The notes: generated by a model not told the origin, from the sequence alone. Counted from the first letter of the stretch, positions 26,725 through 35,814 are shown. The stretch is 64,000 nt of DNA from Methylobacteriaceae bacterium (GCA_020638195.1 JACKJC010000002.1:186001-250000); one strand, 5' to 3'. Made by a program: numbers and translations.

Positions 26725-27783
26725 TCACGCCGTCACGATGTCGGACCAGATTCTTGTCGGGCCGGCCTTGGCGGCTGCGCGACCAATGACGAGCGACCAG
26801 TCGCTCTCCTTGCCGAATTCGTCGCGCCAGGACCACAGCCGCTTGGTGATATAGTGCAACATATGCTCGCGCGTGAAACCGATCGCGCCATGGGTCTGGT
26901 GCGCGATGCCGGCGCCGATGCTGGCGGCCTCGCCGCAGCGCGCCTTTGCCGCGGCTATCGGCAGCAGTTTCATGCCGTTCGCGGCAGCCTCGGCGGCCAT
27001 GTCGGCGGCGGCGTTGGCGGCCGCGGAATGGGCGGCGAGCATGGCGAGATTGTGCTGGATCGCCTGGAATTTCGCGATCGGCTTGCCGAATTGCACGCGC
27101 TCGTTGGCGTATTGCAGCGTGATCTCCAGCGCGCGCGACAGGGCGCCGGCGATCTGGTTCGCGCGCATGGCGGCGCCGAAGGCGCGCAATGTTTCGAGGT
27201 TCACGTTGTTTCCGGCCGGTGCGACATCGCCCGCGTCCAGATCGCAGTCGAAGGTCACGTCGTCGCGCGGCTCCATCGCGAGGTTGCGGCCCTGCGTGAG
27301 CGTGCAGATTTTTGGATCGACGCGCGCGACCATGTTTGCGCCATCTGATTCCGCGAGAACGAGGATCGCGGCGGCGTTGCGCGCGAAAGGCACGCGCTTC
27401 GCCTTGCCTTCGAGACGCCAGCCGGCGCTGGATTTCTTCAGCGTCAGCGGCGGGCCGTTGCTGGCGGGCGCTATCGCCAATGGCCCCTCGGGCACGGCGA
27501 GCGCCGAGCCCGCGAGCCAGCCTGCGAGCATGGTCTCGGCGAGCGGCACGGGCGCGGCGCGGCTGGCGGAGATGCGCAATGCGGCGAGCGCGTCCTCGAT
27601 GGCGAGATCGGAACCGCCCGCGCTTTCGGGCAGCAGCGCGCCGGCGAGGCCCGCGTCCGTGATTTCCTGCCAAAGCGCCGATTGAAACTCGCCGTTCTCC
27701 GCTGCGGCGAGGACGGGTTTTTCGCACGCGTCGCCGAACAGCTTTTCGGCCATGTCGCGGATGAGGTCGGTCGTCTCGCTCAT
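26725..27783 (-). CDS. Acyl-CoA dehydrogenase, small-subunit type
   Basis: This 352-residue protein keeps the C-terminal acyl-CoA dehydrogenase half (YANERVQFGKPIAKFQAIQH and QTHGAIGFTREHML) but the middle substrate-binding part is short and poor in the usual signature. It probably forms a heteromer with the long protein encoded 7 bp downstream, contributing FAD binding. The ATG at 27783 is preferred because GGTGAAAGA precedes it and the upstream frame is Arg-rich. Confidence 0.87.
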   Translation of the reverse strand: MSETTDLIRDMAEKLFGDACEKPVLAAAENGEFQSALWQEITDAGLAGALLPESAGGSDLAIEDALAALRISASRAAPVPLAETMLAGWLAGSALAVPEGPLAIAPASNGPPLTLKKSSAGWRLEGKAKRVPFARNAAAILVLAESDGANMVARVDPKICTLTQGRNLAMEPRDDVTFDCDLDAGDVAPAGNNVNLETLRAFGAAMRANQIAGALSRALEITLQYANERVQFGKPIAKFQAIQHNLAMLAAHSAAANAAADMAAEAAANGMKLLPIAAAKARCGEAASIGAGIAHQTHGAIGFTREHMLHYITKRLWSWRDEFGKESDWSLVIGRAAAKAGPTRIWSDIVTA

Positions 27784-27807
27784 TCTTTCACCTTCTGGCG
27801 CCGCCCT

Positions 27808-27923
27808 CGCCCTTCGAGACGCAATGCTTCGCATTGCTCCTCAGGGTGAGGGCTTGGTCGGCGCCCTTCAACCAACAATCCTCATGGTGAGGAGGCGGCG
27901 CAAGCCGCCGTCTCGAACCATGG
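27808..27923. repeat. Intergenic repeat family B, copy 1
   Basis: CTTCGAGACGC, a small hairpin (GCAATGCTTCGCATTGC), CTCCTCAGGGTGAGG, a spacer, then CCTCATGGTGAGGAG and a second hairpin ending GTCTCGAACCATGG. A related copy lies at 34451. It sits between an SDR gene and a dehydrogenase gene. Confidence 0.75.
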
Positions 27924-27942
27924 CCGCAAGCGCGGCTGTCTA

Positions 27943-28806
27943 TTATGCCTTCTTCCCCGGTTGACCTGCGCGCTGCCGCGCCCAGTCTTCGTCGGTCCAG
28001 TCAAGCATCTGCGATACGCCGGCGCGCGAGCCCGCGAGCCAGCGCTTGCCGCCGTCGATCACGATCGTCTCGCCGGTGATGTATCCCGCCATGTCGGACA
28101 CCAGGAAGGCGCAGAGATCGGCGAGTTCCCGGTGTTCGCCGTCGCGGCGCAAAGGCACACCGGGGTCGATGTCACCGGCGCCGCCGGTCGGCGTCAGGCG
28201 CGCGCTCGCGCCCTGCGTCGGAAAATTGCCGGGCGCCACGGCGACGAGCCGGATGCCGTGCGGACCCCATTCGACGGCGAGCGATTTCGTCATGGCGTCT
28301 ATGCCGGCTTTCGCCATTGCGCTCGGCAGGGTGAAGGCGGCGCCATGCAGGGCCGAAAGCGTGAGGATGGAGAGAATGACGCCCGGCTGCTTCGACTCGA
28401 TCCAGCGCTTGCCGGCCGCGACCGTGCAATAGGCCGTGCCGTGGACGCATGTATTGAGCACGGCGTCTAACGCGCGCGAGGACAGTTTGTGCGATTGCGC
28501 GAGAAAATTGCCGGCGGCGTTGTTGACGAGAATGTCGAGCGGTTTTCGCGCGACGATATTCTCCATCATCGTTTCGACAGCGGCAGCATCGCGAATATCG
28601 CATTGCTCGATCTCGACGAAGCGGCCGAAACTTTGCGCGAATTCCTGCGCCGTATCCTGCAGGACCTCGCGGCGGCGTCCGCAGATGACGAGATCGGCGC
28701 CCAGCTCCATGAAACGCGCGCCGATCGCCTTGCCGAGGCCCGTGCCGCCGCCCGTTACGAGTGCGCGCTTGCCCTTCAGCAGGTCGGCTTCAAAACCTCC
28801 GGCCAT
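27943..28806 (-). CDS. SDR oxidoreductase, 2,4-dienoyl-CoA reductase (DECR) type
   Basis: The 287-residue short-chain dehydrogenase has the nucleotide motif GGGTGLGK and NNAAGNF. Instead of the classical YxxxK it shows SAMAKAGIDAMTKSLAVEWG, the S-x-x-x-K form of mitochondrial and peroxisomal dienoyl-CoA reductases. It probably uses NADPH to reduce dienoyl- or enoyl-CoA intermediates of unsaturated acids. The ATG at 28806 is chosen by homology; a longer frame to 28920 is not SDR-like. It is divergent from a plus-strand acyl-CoA dehydrogenase gene. Confidence 0.85.
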   Translation of the reverse strand: MAGGFEADLLKGKRALVTGGGTGLGKAIGARFMELGADLVICGRRREVLQDTAQEFAQSFGRFVEIEQCDIRDAAAVETMMENIVARKPLDILVNNAAGNFLAQSHKLSSRALDAVLNTCVHGTAYCTVAAGKRWIESKQPGVILSILTLSALHGAAFTLPSAMAKAGIDAMTKSLAVEWGPHGIRLVAVAPGNFPTQGASARLTPTGGAGDIDPGVPLRRDGEHRELADLCAFLVSDMAGYITGETIVIDGGKRWLAGSRAGVSQMLDWTDEDWARQRAGQPGKKA

Positions 28807-28940
28807 CGTTCCGTCCCATGCGGCGCGGACATTTGAGCTTGGCGTCCGCACGCTTTTCGTATCATAATTTTGTAGGGCGATTTTCGGACAAGTCGCGCGC
28901 GGACGCAAGTGCGCAACCATAATCCACGGGAGGAACAGCC

Positions 28941-30212
28941 ATGAATGATATGAGCACGAAATCGTCGGGCTTCGGACTCAATCCAGCCGATGAGCTCAAT
29001 GATCTCCGCATGTCGGAGAAGGCCAAGCCGCTCTACGACCACGTGCGCAAATTTCTCAAGGAAACCGTGGCGCCGATGCAGGTCGAGTACGACGCGCTCG
29101 GCGAGGGCAAGACCGATCGCTGGAGCTTCGCGCCGGGCCAGCTCGAATGCTTGCAGAAAGCCAAGGACAAGGCCAAGGCGGAAGGCCTGTGGAACTTCTT
29201 TCTGCCGGACGCGGAGACCGGCGAGGGTTTGAGCAACCTCGACTATGCCTTCATCGCGGCCGAACTCGGCAAGTATCCGCTCGGCTCGGAATCGATGAAC
29301 TGTTCGGCGCCCGATACCGGCAATATGGAAGTGCTGGAGCGCTGCGGCACCAAGGAGCAGAAGGAGAAGTGGCTGAAGCCGCTGCTCAACGGCGAGATAC
29401 GCTCGGCCTATGTGATGACGGAGCCGAACGTGGCCTCGTCCGACGCCAAGAACGTTTCGACCACGGCGAAGCTCGACGGCGACGAATGGGTCATCAACGG
29501 CGAGAAATACTACATCTCCGGCCTCGGCGATCCGCGCTGCAAGATCATGATCGTGATGGTGAAGACCAATCCCGATGCGCCGCCCTCCAAGCAGCAATCG
29601 CAGATTCTCGTTCCCGTCGGTACGCCAGGCGTCGAAGTGATCGGCCCCATGCATGTGTTCGGCCACGATCATGCGCCGCGCGGGCACATGCATATGCGCT
29701 TCAACAATGTGCGCGTGCCGAAGTCCAATATCCTGCTCGGCGAGGGCAGGGGCTTCGAAATCTCGCAGCTGCGCCTCGGGCCCGGCCGCATCCATCATTG
29801 CATGCGCACGATCGGCAAGGCGGAGAAAGCTCTCGATCTCATGGTCGAACGCGGTTTGTCACGCGAGGCTTTCGGCAAGAAGCTGGTGCATCTCGGCGGC
29901 AATCTGCAGATCATCGCGCAGGCGCGTTGCGAGATCGAGGCGATGCGTCTGATGGTGCTGAAGGCCGCCAAGGCGATGGACGTGCTCGGCAACAAGGAAG
30001 CGCGCGTGTGGGTATCCATGGTCAAGGCCATGGTGCCGGAACGCGCCTGCCGCATCATCGACCAGGCGATCCAGATGCACGGCGCGACCGGCATTTCCAA
30101 CTGGACGCCGCTCGCCGAAATGTACACCGACGTGCGCCATCTGCGCTTCGCCGACGGTCCGGACGAAGTGCACTGGATGGTCGTGGGGCGGAATGAGGTG
30201 ACGAACCGCTGA
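28941..30212 (+). CDS. Acyl-CoA dehydrogenase, ACAD10/11-like
   Basis: The 423-residue flavoprotein carries YVMTEPNVASSDAKN, the FAD loop, and MHGATGISNWTPLAEMY near the C-terminus. The sequence style (GEKYYISGLGDPRCKIMIVM, then HDHAPRGHMHM) resembles ACAD10/ACAD11-type dehydrogenases acting on long or branched acyl-CoAs. It has a strong GGGAGGAAC site before the ATG and stands alone on the plus strand, divergent from the dienoyl-CoA reductase-like SDR. A good terminator follows. Confidence 0.93.
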   Translation: MNDMSTKSSGFGLNPADELNDLRMSEKAKPLYDHVRKFLKETVAPMQVEYDALGEGKTDRWSFAPGQLECLQKAKDKAKAEGLWNFFLPDAETGEGLSNLDYAFIAAELGKYPLGSESMNCSAPDTGNMEVLERCGTKEQKEKWLKPLLNGEIRSAYVMTEPNVASSDAKNVSTTAKLDGDEWVINGEKYYISGLGDPRCKIMIVMVKTNPDAPPSKQQSQILVPVGTPGVEVIGPMHVFGHDHAPRGHMHMRFNNVRVPKSNILLGEGRGFEISQLRLGPGRIHHCMRTIGKAEKALDLMVERGLSREAFGKKLVHLGGNLQIIAQARCEIEAMRLMVLKAAKAMDVLGNKEARVWVSMVKAMVPERACRIIDQAIQMHGATGISNWTPLAEMYTDVRHLRFADGPDEVHWMVVGRNEVTNR

Positions 30213-30218
30213 GGACAG

Positions 30219-30250
30219 AGGGGCCGGCCCCGGGGGGGTCGGCTCCTTTT
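30219..30250 (+). terminator. Rho-independent terminator
   Basis: An 11-bp stem with two G-U pairs (AGGGGCCGGCC / GGTCGGCTCCT) and a 7-base loop is followed by a run of T, 6 bp after the dehydrogenase stop. This is the clearest intrinsic terminator in the window. Confidence 0.8.
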
Positions 30251-30264
30251 GCTCCGAGCGGAGC

Positions 30265-30966
30265 CTAGAGCCAGGTCACCTTGCCGGTTGAAACATCTTC
30301 CATCGCGGCGACGATGGACAATTGCTTGTCTTCGACCAGCTTCTTGATAATCGCGGAACGCTTGGTCAGGTTTTGCGCGGTCAGCATCGCATTTGCGAGC
30401 GCGACCTTCTGCACCATGACGTCATTGTGCGAGTCGCGCTTGCCGTCGGCGGGTTTCAGCGTCGCCAGCGCCGGCTCGAACTGCTTCAGAAGCGCAGTGA
30501 TATTACCCATCTTGACGCCATCGACCGCGCTCTTGATGGCGCCGCACTTGCTGTGGCCGAGCACCACGATCGCTTTGGCGCCGGCCACCTTGGTGGCATA
30601 TTCGAGGCTGCCGATTATATCGACATTGGCGATATTTCCGGCGACGCGTGCGACGAAAATGTCTCCGAGGTGTTGATCGAAGACAATTTCCGGCGCCGCG
30701 CGGGAGTCGATGCAGCTGATGATCGCGGCGATGGGCGCCTGACCTGCGCCCGCCTTGCGGAACATTCCGTTGGCGTCGCAATTGATCGATTTGCCCGCGA
30801 GCATGCGGTCGTTGCCGTCCTTCAGCCGCTGGATCGCCTGCGTGGGCGAGACGCCGGCCTGGCCCTGAGGCGTGAGATATTCGCAAGCAATCTGTGCGTT
30901 GGCGGCTGAGGCCGACAAGCCGCATGCGGCCAGCGCGCAGCCGCAGAACATGCGTCGTGAAATCAT
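30265..30966 (-). CDS. Exported beta-class carbonic anhydrase
   Basis: The 233-residue protein has a signal peptide with an SRRMFCGC start (cleavage near NAQ, about residue 24) and then a beta-carbonic anhydrase domain. Zinc ligands C85, H138 and C141 are present in SCIDSR and GHSKCG, with the D87-R89 dyad. It interconverts CO2 and bicarbonate, here outside the cytoplasm, which is less common than the cytoplasmic form. The gene stands alone between a terminator and a nitroreductase gene. Confidence 0.92.
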   Translation of the reverse strand: MISRRMFCGCALAACGLSASAANAQIACEYLTPQGQAGVSPTQAIQRLKDGNDRMLAGKSINCDANGMFRKAGAGQAPIAAIISCIDSRAAPEIVFDQHLGDIFVARVAGNIANVDIIGSLEYATKVAGAKAIVVLGHSKCGAIKSAVDGVKMGNITALLKQFEPALATLKPADGKRDSHNDVMVQKVALANAMLTAQNLTKRSAIIKKLVEDKQLSIVAAMEDVSTGKVTWL

Positions 30967-31048
30967 GTGACTTCTCCCCCCACGCCGTTTCGGCGCGGGG
31001 CACGATAATCATAAGCGTGGCTGTAAGGCCAGCGAAAGCTCGCTGGGC

Positions 31049-31645
31049 TCACCGCTTCGGGAACGCTCCCGCGATCACGATCTCGCCAAGCGGCTTGCGC
31101 GTGTTCGGCTGTTCGACGCCCTGCAGCCGTTCCGGCAATGCGCTCTTGTCGCCGCGCTTGCCGAGTGCGATCGCCATCTCGATGTGGCAATCGTCGGGCA
31201 CGTGCAATTCGTCGCGGGCGTGATCGAAGTCTACGCCGATCATGCCGTGCGCCGGCCAGCCGACGGCCGAGGCTTCGAGTGCGAGATAAGCCCAGGCGGC
31301 GCCGGCGTCGAGCGAATGCGAGCGCGAGGGCACCGAACGCGCCTCTGGCGTCAGGCGGGTTTTCTTCGAGATGAGAAAAACGAGAGCCGCGGCGTTCTTG
31401 GCCCAGGGGCGATTGCCGTCGGCCAGAAGGCTCAGAAACAGGTCGAAATCGGCCGTGCCGCGTTTCGCATATAGAAATGTCCAGGGTTGCAGATTGCTGG
31501 CGGACGGCGCCCAGCGCGCCGCCTCGAAAATGCGCATGAGAATGGCGTCGGGAATGACTTCGCCGTTGTAGGCGCGCGGCGACCACCGCTCGACGAAATG
31601 TTGGGAGACCGGATGATCCGGTTTTCGTTTGTCGGGAGGGTTCAT
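31049..31645 (-). CDS. Nitroreductase-family flavoprotein
   Basis: The 198-residue protein shows RWSPRAY at the N-terminus, AARWAPSASNLQPW for FMN binding, and GLEAS-like LALEASAVGWPAHGM in the centre, all typical of the nitroreductase fold. These enzymes use FMN and NAD(P)H to reduce nitro groups, quinones or other acceptors. The ATG at 31645 is supported by GGGAGGG. Physiological substrate unknown; no tie to the adjacent CoA genes is evident beyond position. Confidence 0.88.
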   Translation of the reverse strand: MNPPDKRKPDHPVSQHFVERWSPRAYNGEVIPDAILMRIFEAARWAPSASNLQPWTFLYAKRGTADFDLFLSLLADGNRPWAKNAAALVFLISKKTRLTPEARSVPSRSHSLDAGAAWAYLALEASAVGWPAHGMIGVDFDHARDELHVPDDCHIEMAIALGKRGDKSALPERLQGVEQPNTRKPLGEIVIAGAFPKR

Positions 31646-31778
31646 GTGGGGGCTTGTCTCCTCTTCCGCTCCTGCCAGCGGAGACGAGCGCCGGTGGGGC
31701 CGGCGACGTCGGGGTTACGGGACGCCAGGGGAGTGCGCGCATTGCACTCCCTCGCGCCCGCTCCCGAAAAGGAGAGGG

Positions 31779-33023
31779 CTACCGCCCCTTTGTGGGAATC
31801 TGATTGAAGGACACATCCTTGTCTACCCGGATGTCGCCCGGCAGACCTAGTACGCGCTCAGCGATGATGTTGCGCAAAATTTCATCAGTGCCGCCCTCGA
31901 TGCGGGTGGCGGGCGAGCGAAGCAGCATGGCCATGAAGAGACCGGCCTCGTCGATGCCGTCCTGCCTTCGCAGCACGCCCATGGGACCTTCGAGCTCCAG
32001 CGCGAATTGCGAAATGTCCTGCATGGTCGCGCCGGCGACAAGCTTGCCGATGGAGTTTTCCGGGCCCGGACGCTCGCCGCGCGACAGCGCCGAGATCGCG
32101 CGATAGGCGGTGTATTTCAGGCCATTCGCCTTCGTCGCCCAGTTCGCGAGTTTCTCACGCACGGCTCTGTTGTCGATCGCGGCGCCTTCGCCCATCGGCA
32201 GTCGCGCGCAGAGGTCGAACAGTTCGGGGAAGCCCGTCGGCATGCCCGAGCCGATCGACAGGCGCTCGTTCATCAGCGTGGTCAGCGAGACTGTCCAGCC
32301 CTCGCCGACCTTGCCCAGGCGCTGGTGGTCGGGAATGCGGACGTTGGTGAAATAGACCTCGTTGAATTCCGACTGGCCGTTGGCTTGTTTGATCGGGCGG
32401 ATTTCGACGCCGGGGCTTTTCATGTTCAGGAAGAACATGGTGAGGCCCTTGTGCTTCGCGACATTCGGATCGGTGCGCGCGATCAGCAGGCCCCAGTCCG
32501 AATGATGCGCGCCCGACGTCCAGATCTTCTGGCCGTTGATCACCCAGTCATCGCCGTCCTTATCCGCGCGCGTGCGTAGTCCCGCGAGATCCGAGCCGCC
32601 AGCGGGCTCGGAAAAAAGCTGGCACCAGATTTCCTCACCCGAGGCGAGCGGCGGCAGGCGCGTCTTTTTGTGGTCTTCGTTGGCGAAGGCCATGACGGTC
32701 GGGCCGCACATGCCGTGGCCGATGATGAAGAGGCCGGAGAGCTTGCCGAAGACCCCTTCCTCCTGCCCCCAGATGACGCGCTCGATCGGGCTTGCGCCGC
32801 GACCGCCGTATTCCCTAGGCCAATGCAGGCACGCCCAGCCGGCCTCCGCCTTCTTCTTCTGCCAGGCCTTCGACGCCGCGATGATGTCGCCGGTTTTCAG
32901 CACAACGCGGCCGAAGGGCGAGGCGCGCAGATCGTCCTCGAATTCGCGCGGGGCGTTGGCCTCGATCCAGGCGCGCGCCTCGGCGCGGAAGGCGGCTTCG
33001 GTGGGAGTGTCGTCGAAGTTCAT
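31779..33023 (-). CDS. Acyl-CoA dehydrogenase, large type (paralog 1 of a tandem pair)
   Basis: The 414-residue flavoprotein begins MNFDDTPTEAAFRAEARAWI and carries CQLFSEPAGGSDLAGLRT, KIWTSGAHHSDW and IEGGTDEILRNIIAERVLGL. It is a close paralog of the gene at 33183, with the same start and end (DxxFNQxPTKGR), so the pair arose by tandem duplication. The ATG at 33023 matches the paralog's start. A family A repeat separates the two genes. Acyl-CoA oxidation with an unknown, probably branched or cyclic, substrate. Confidence 0.93.
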   Translation of the reverse strand: MNFDDTPTEAAFRAEARAWIEANAPREFEDDLRASPFGRVVLKTGDIIAASKAWQKKKAEAGWACLHWPREYGGRGASPIERVIWGQEEGVFGKLSGLFIIGHGMCGPTVMAFANEDHKKTRLPPLASGEEIWCQLFSEPAGGSDLAGLRTRADKDGDDWVINGQKIWTSGAHHSDWGLLIARTDPNVAKHKGLTMFFLNMKSPGVEIRPIKQANGQSEFNEVYFTNVRIPDHQRLGKVGEGWTVSLTTLMNERLSIGSGMPTGFPELFDLCARLPMGEGAAIDNRAVREKLANWATKANGLKYTAYRAISALSRGERPGPENSIGKLVAGATMQDISQFALELEGPMGVLRRQDGIDEAGLFMAMLLRSPATRIEGGTDEILRNIIAERVLGLPGDIRVDKDVSFNQIPTKGR

Positions 33024-33046
33024 CGGACTTCCGCAATCATTGTCGA

Positions 33047-33178
33047 TCCCTTCTCCCCGCTTGCCGGGAGAAGGTGGCGCGACGCGCCGGATGAGGGGCC
33101 GCGCCGAAACGACAGAGCTTGTTGTGTCGGCGCGGCCCCTCACCCCAGCCCTCTCCCCGTTTCACGGGGAGAGGGGGA
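33047..33178. repeat. Intergenic repeat family A, copy 3
   Basis: Hairpin CCTTCTCCCCGC / GCCGGGAGAAGG, then GTGGCGCGACGCGCCGGATG, spacer, CCCCTCACCCCAGCCCTC and a final CTCTCCCCGT / ACGGGGAGAG hairpin. It fills the gap between the two duplicated dehydrogenase genes. Confidence 0.85.
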
Positions 33179-33182
33179 GTCG

Positions 33183-34430
33183 CTACCGCCCCTTCGTCGG
33201 GACCTGGTTGAAGGGCAGATCCTTGTCGACGCGAATATCGCCGGGCAAGCCGAGCACGCGTTCGGCGATGATGTTGCGCATCACCTCGTCCGTGCCGCCC
33301 GCGATGCGCATGCCGATCGCGCCATAGAGCATCTGGTAGAGTTTGCCCGCGGGGCTCGCGTCATCGCGCGCGACCGCGCCCATCTGGCCCTGCAGCTCCA
33401 GGGCATACATGGCGATGTCCTGCATCATGGGCGCGGCGACGAGCTTGCCGATCGAATTTTCAGGCCCCGGCCGCTCGCCGCGCGACAGCGCGGAGATGGC
33501 GCGGTAGGACGTGTACTTGAGCCCGTTGGCGCGTGCGGCCCATGTCGCGAGATTTTCCCGCACGGCCTTGTCGTCGATCGCGAGCGTTCCATCGGCCATC
33601 TTCGTATCCGAGGCGAAGTCGAAGAATTCCGGTACGCCGGTCGCGAGCCGCGCGCCGATCGAAAAGCGCTCGTTCATGAGTGTGGTCAGCGAGACATTCC
33701 AGCCGTCGTTGACCTTGCCGAGGCGCTGGGCGTCGGGAATGCGGACGTTGGTGAAATAGACCTCGTTGAAGCCCGAGTGTCCGCTCGCCTGCTTGATCGG
33801 CCGCACTTCGACGCCGGGGCTCTTCATGTCCAGGAAGAACATGGTGAGGCCCTTGTGCTTGGGCAGCGTCGGATCCGTGCGGGTGATGAGTATGCCGTAG
33901 TCGGAAAAATGCGCGCCGGTCGTCCAGATCTTCTGGCCGTTGATGATCCAGTCGTCGCCGTCCCTCTCCGCCTTGGTGCGCAGGCCTGCGAGGTCCGAAC
34001 CGCCCGCCGGCTCCGAGAAGAGCTGGCACCAGACTTCTTCGCCGGACGCCAGCGGCGGCAGGTAGCGGCGCTTCTGATCTTCGCTCGCATAGGCCATGAC
34101 GGTCGGGCCGCACATGCCCTGGCCGATGGCGAAGGGGCCGGAGAGCGCGCCGTACTTGCCTTCTTCCTGATCCCAGATCACGCGCTGGATCGGAGTCGCG
34201 GCGCGGCCGCCGTATTCTTTCGGCCAGGTGAGGCAGGCAAAGCCGGCGTCGGCCTTTTTCTTCTGCCAGGCCTTGGCCGCCTTCACGAGCGCGGCGGTGC
34301 GCTGGTCGCGATCCTTGATCTCGTCGGCGCTGGCCAGATCACGCATGAGATCGTCAGGGCGATTGGCCTCGATCCACTTGCGGGCCAGCGCCCGGAATTC
34401 GGCTTCCTGCGGTGTGTCGTCGAAGTTCAT
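33183..34430 (-). CDS. Acyl-CoA dehydrogenase, large type (paralog 2 of a tandem pair)
   Basis: The 415-residue protein begins MNFDDTPQEAEFRALARKWI and has CQLFSEPAGGSDLAGLRT, KIWTTGAHFSDY and IAGGTDEVMRNIIAERVLGL. Most of its length matches the downstream paralog at 31779. It is followed in the 5' direction by a short dehydrogenase gene (34571) that may supply its partner subunit. Typical length and signatures suggest a full catalytic subunit. Confidence 0.93.
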   Translation of the reverse strand: MNFDDTPQEAEFRALARKWIEANRPDDLMRDLASADEIKDRDQRTAALVKAAKAWQKKKADAGFACLTWPKEYGGRAATPIQRVIWDQEEGKYGALSGPFAIGQGMCGPTVMAYASEDQKRRYLPPLASGEEVWCQLFSEPAGGSDLAGLRTKAERDGDDWIINGQKIWTTGAHFSDYGILITRTDPTLPKHKGLTMFFLDMKSPGVEVRPIKQASGHSGFNEVYFTNVRIPDAQRLGKVNDGWNVSLTTLMNERFSIGARLATGVPEFFDFASDTKMADGTLAIDDKAVRENLATWAARANGLKYTSYRAISALSRGERPGPENSIGKLVAAPMMQDIAMYALELQGQMGAVARDDASPAGKLYQMLYGAIGMRIAGGTDEVMRNIIAERVLGLPGDIRVDKDLPFNQVPTKGR

Positions 34431-34450
34431 CGGACGTTTCCTTCTTCCAT

Positions 34451-34561
34451 CCCCTCATCCTGAGGAGCCGCGCTTCAGCGCGGCGTCTCGAAGGATGGGC
34501 GACATTTGTTGGCTCGGCCATCCTTCGAGACGCGCCTTTCAGGCGCTCCTCAGGATGAGGA
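34451..34561. repeat. Intergenic repeat family B, copy 2
   Basis: CCTCATCCTGAGGAG, hairpin CCGCGCTTCAGCGCGG, GTCTCGAAGGATGG, then the inverted half CCATCCTTCGAGACGCG, hairpin GCGCCTTTCAGGCGC, CTCAGGATGAGG. The two halves are inverted copies of each other. It lies between two dehydrogenase genes. Confidence 0.85.
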
Positions 34562-34570
34562 GTCCCGAAA

Positions 34571-35674
34571 TCACGCCGCCGCGTTGCGCTTGCGCATCTC
34601 ATCGATCAGCCGGTTCTCCCACATGGTGAGGGAGCCGAGCGTCAGCGCGAGAAGGTTGGAGCGGCGATAGTAGAGGTGGCAGTCGAACTCCCAGGTGAAG
34701 CCCATGCCGCCATGCACCTGCGTGTTGTTCTTGGAGCAGAGCTGATAGGCCTGCGTCGCCGACACGCGCGCATTGGCGGCGGCTTCGGCGAGTTCGCCGG
34801 CGTCGGTCGAAAGCGCCCAGGCGCCGTAATAGGCGTTGGAGCGCGCGAGCGTGGCCGCCACGTACATGTCGGCAAGCATGTGCTTGACCGCCTGAAACGA
34901 GCCGATCGGACGGCCGAAGGCGATGCGATCGAGCGCATAGTCGCGCCCCATTTCGAGCGCGCGATCGGAGCCGCCGATCTGCTCGAAGGCGACGAGAATG
35001 GCCGCGCGGTCGAGCACGTTGTTGACGAGGCTCCAGGCGTCCGCGCCCGAGCCCAGCGGATCGCCGGCCGCGCCGTTGAAGACGATGCGCGCATGGTTGC
35101 GCGTGGGATCGACAGTCTCGACATTCTCTCGCGACACGCCCGCGCCGGCGAGATCGACAATGAACAGGCCTTCACGCGCGACGACGATGGCGAAATCGGC
35201 GATGCCGCCGTCGGGGACGAGTGTCTTGGTTCCAGAAACTTTCCCGCCTGCCGCGGTCGTCTTGATCGATTGCGGCGTGGGATCGCCGACGCCTTCGACC
35301 AGCGCCAGCGTGCCGATGGCTTCGCCCGATGCGATCTTCGGCAGCCAGGCCTGCTTCTGCGCGTCGGTCCCTGCGAGCATCAGCAGTTCGGCGGCGAGAT
35401 AGACGGTGGAGGAATAGGGGACGGGCGCGAGCGCGCGGCCGAGTTCTTCGGCGACGACGCAGAGTTCGAGACGGCCGGCGCCGGCGCCGCCGAATTCTTC
35501 GGGAATGGCGACGCCGATCAGGCCGAGTTCGGCGAGGCCCTTCCAAAGCGCGCGGTCATATGTGTCCTTGCCCTCGAGAATCGCGCGCACGTGCTTGGGC
35601 GACGAGTTCTCGGAGAGAAAACGCCGCGCTTCATCGCGCAGCTGCTTCTGTTCGTCGGAGAAATCGAAATTCAT
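34571..35674 (-). CDS. Acyl-CoA dehydrogenase, small-subunit type
   Basis: The 367-residue flavoprotein starts MNFDFSDEQKQLRDEARRFL and has DRIAFGRPIGSFQAVKHMLA and QVHGGMGFTWEFDCHLYYRR at the C-terminus, the small-subunit form seen beside PimC-like proteins. A GGGAGGCG site precedes the ATG. It is divergent from a tetR-type gene, and a palindrome between them is a probable operator, so this gene and those downstream on the minus strand are the likely targets of that regulator. Confidence 0.92.
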   Translation of the reverse strand: MNFDFSDEQKQLRDEARRFLSENSSPKHVRAILEGKDTYDRALWKGLAELGLIGVAIPEEFGGAGAGRLELCVVAEELGRALAPVPYSSTVYLAAELLMLAGTDAQKQAWLPKIASGEAIGTLALVEGVGDPTPQSIKTTAAGGKVSGTKTLVPDGGIADFAIVVAREGLFIVDLAGAGVSRENVETVDPTRNHARIVFNGAAGDPLGSGADAWSLVNNVLDRAAILVAFEQIGGSDRALEMGRDYALDRIAFGRPIGSFQAVKHMLADMYVAATLARSNAYYGAWALSTDAGELAEAAANARVSATQAYQLCSKNNTQVHGGMGFTWEFDCHLYYRRSNLLALTLGSLTMWENRLIDEMRKRNAAA

Positions 35675-35762
35675 TTCGGGCGCCTCCCATGCGCGCGTTT
35701 ACTCGCGCTCTGGTCGAGATAACCACAGCGCATTTTTCAAAAGCAAAGCCCATTGCAGGAAG

Positions 35763-35778
35763 TTAGTCAATCGACTAA
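35763..35778. promoter_or_regulatory. Candidate TetR operator (TTAGTC-N4-GACTAA)
   Basis: A perfect 6-bp inverted repeat with a 4-bp centre, in an AT-rich patch between the divergent tetR-type (start 35815) and acyl-CoA dehydrogenase (start 35674) genes. Position and symmetry are typical for a TetR-family dimer site that would control both genes. Confidence 0.65.
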
Positions 35779-35814
35779 TTAATTGTTTCGCTCTGCGAGA
35801 GCGGGAGGAAAAAC

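Noticed and set aside
31728..31751. Hairpin GGGAGTGC/GCACTCCC between a dehydrogenase and the nitroreductase gene as terminator
   Set aside because: No T-run on the relevant strand; it looks like a decayed piece of an intergenic repeat and was not strong enough to list.
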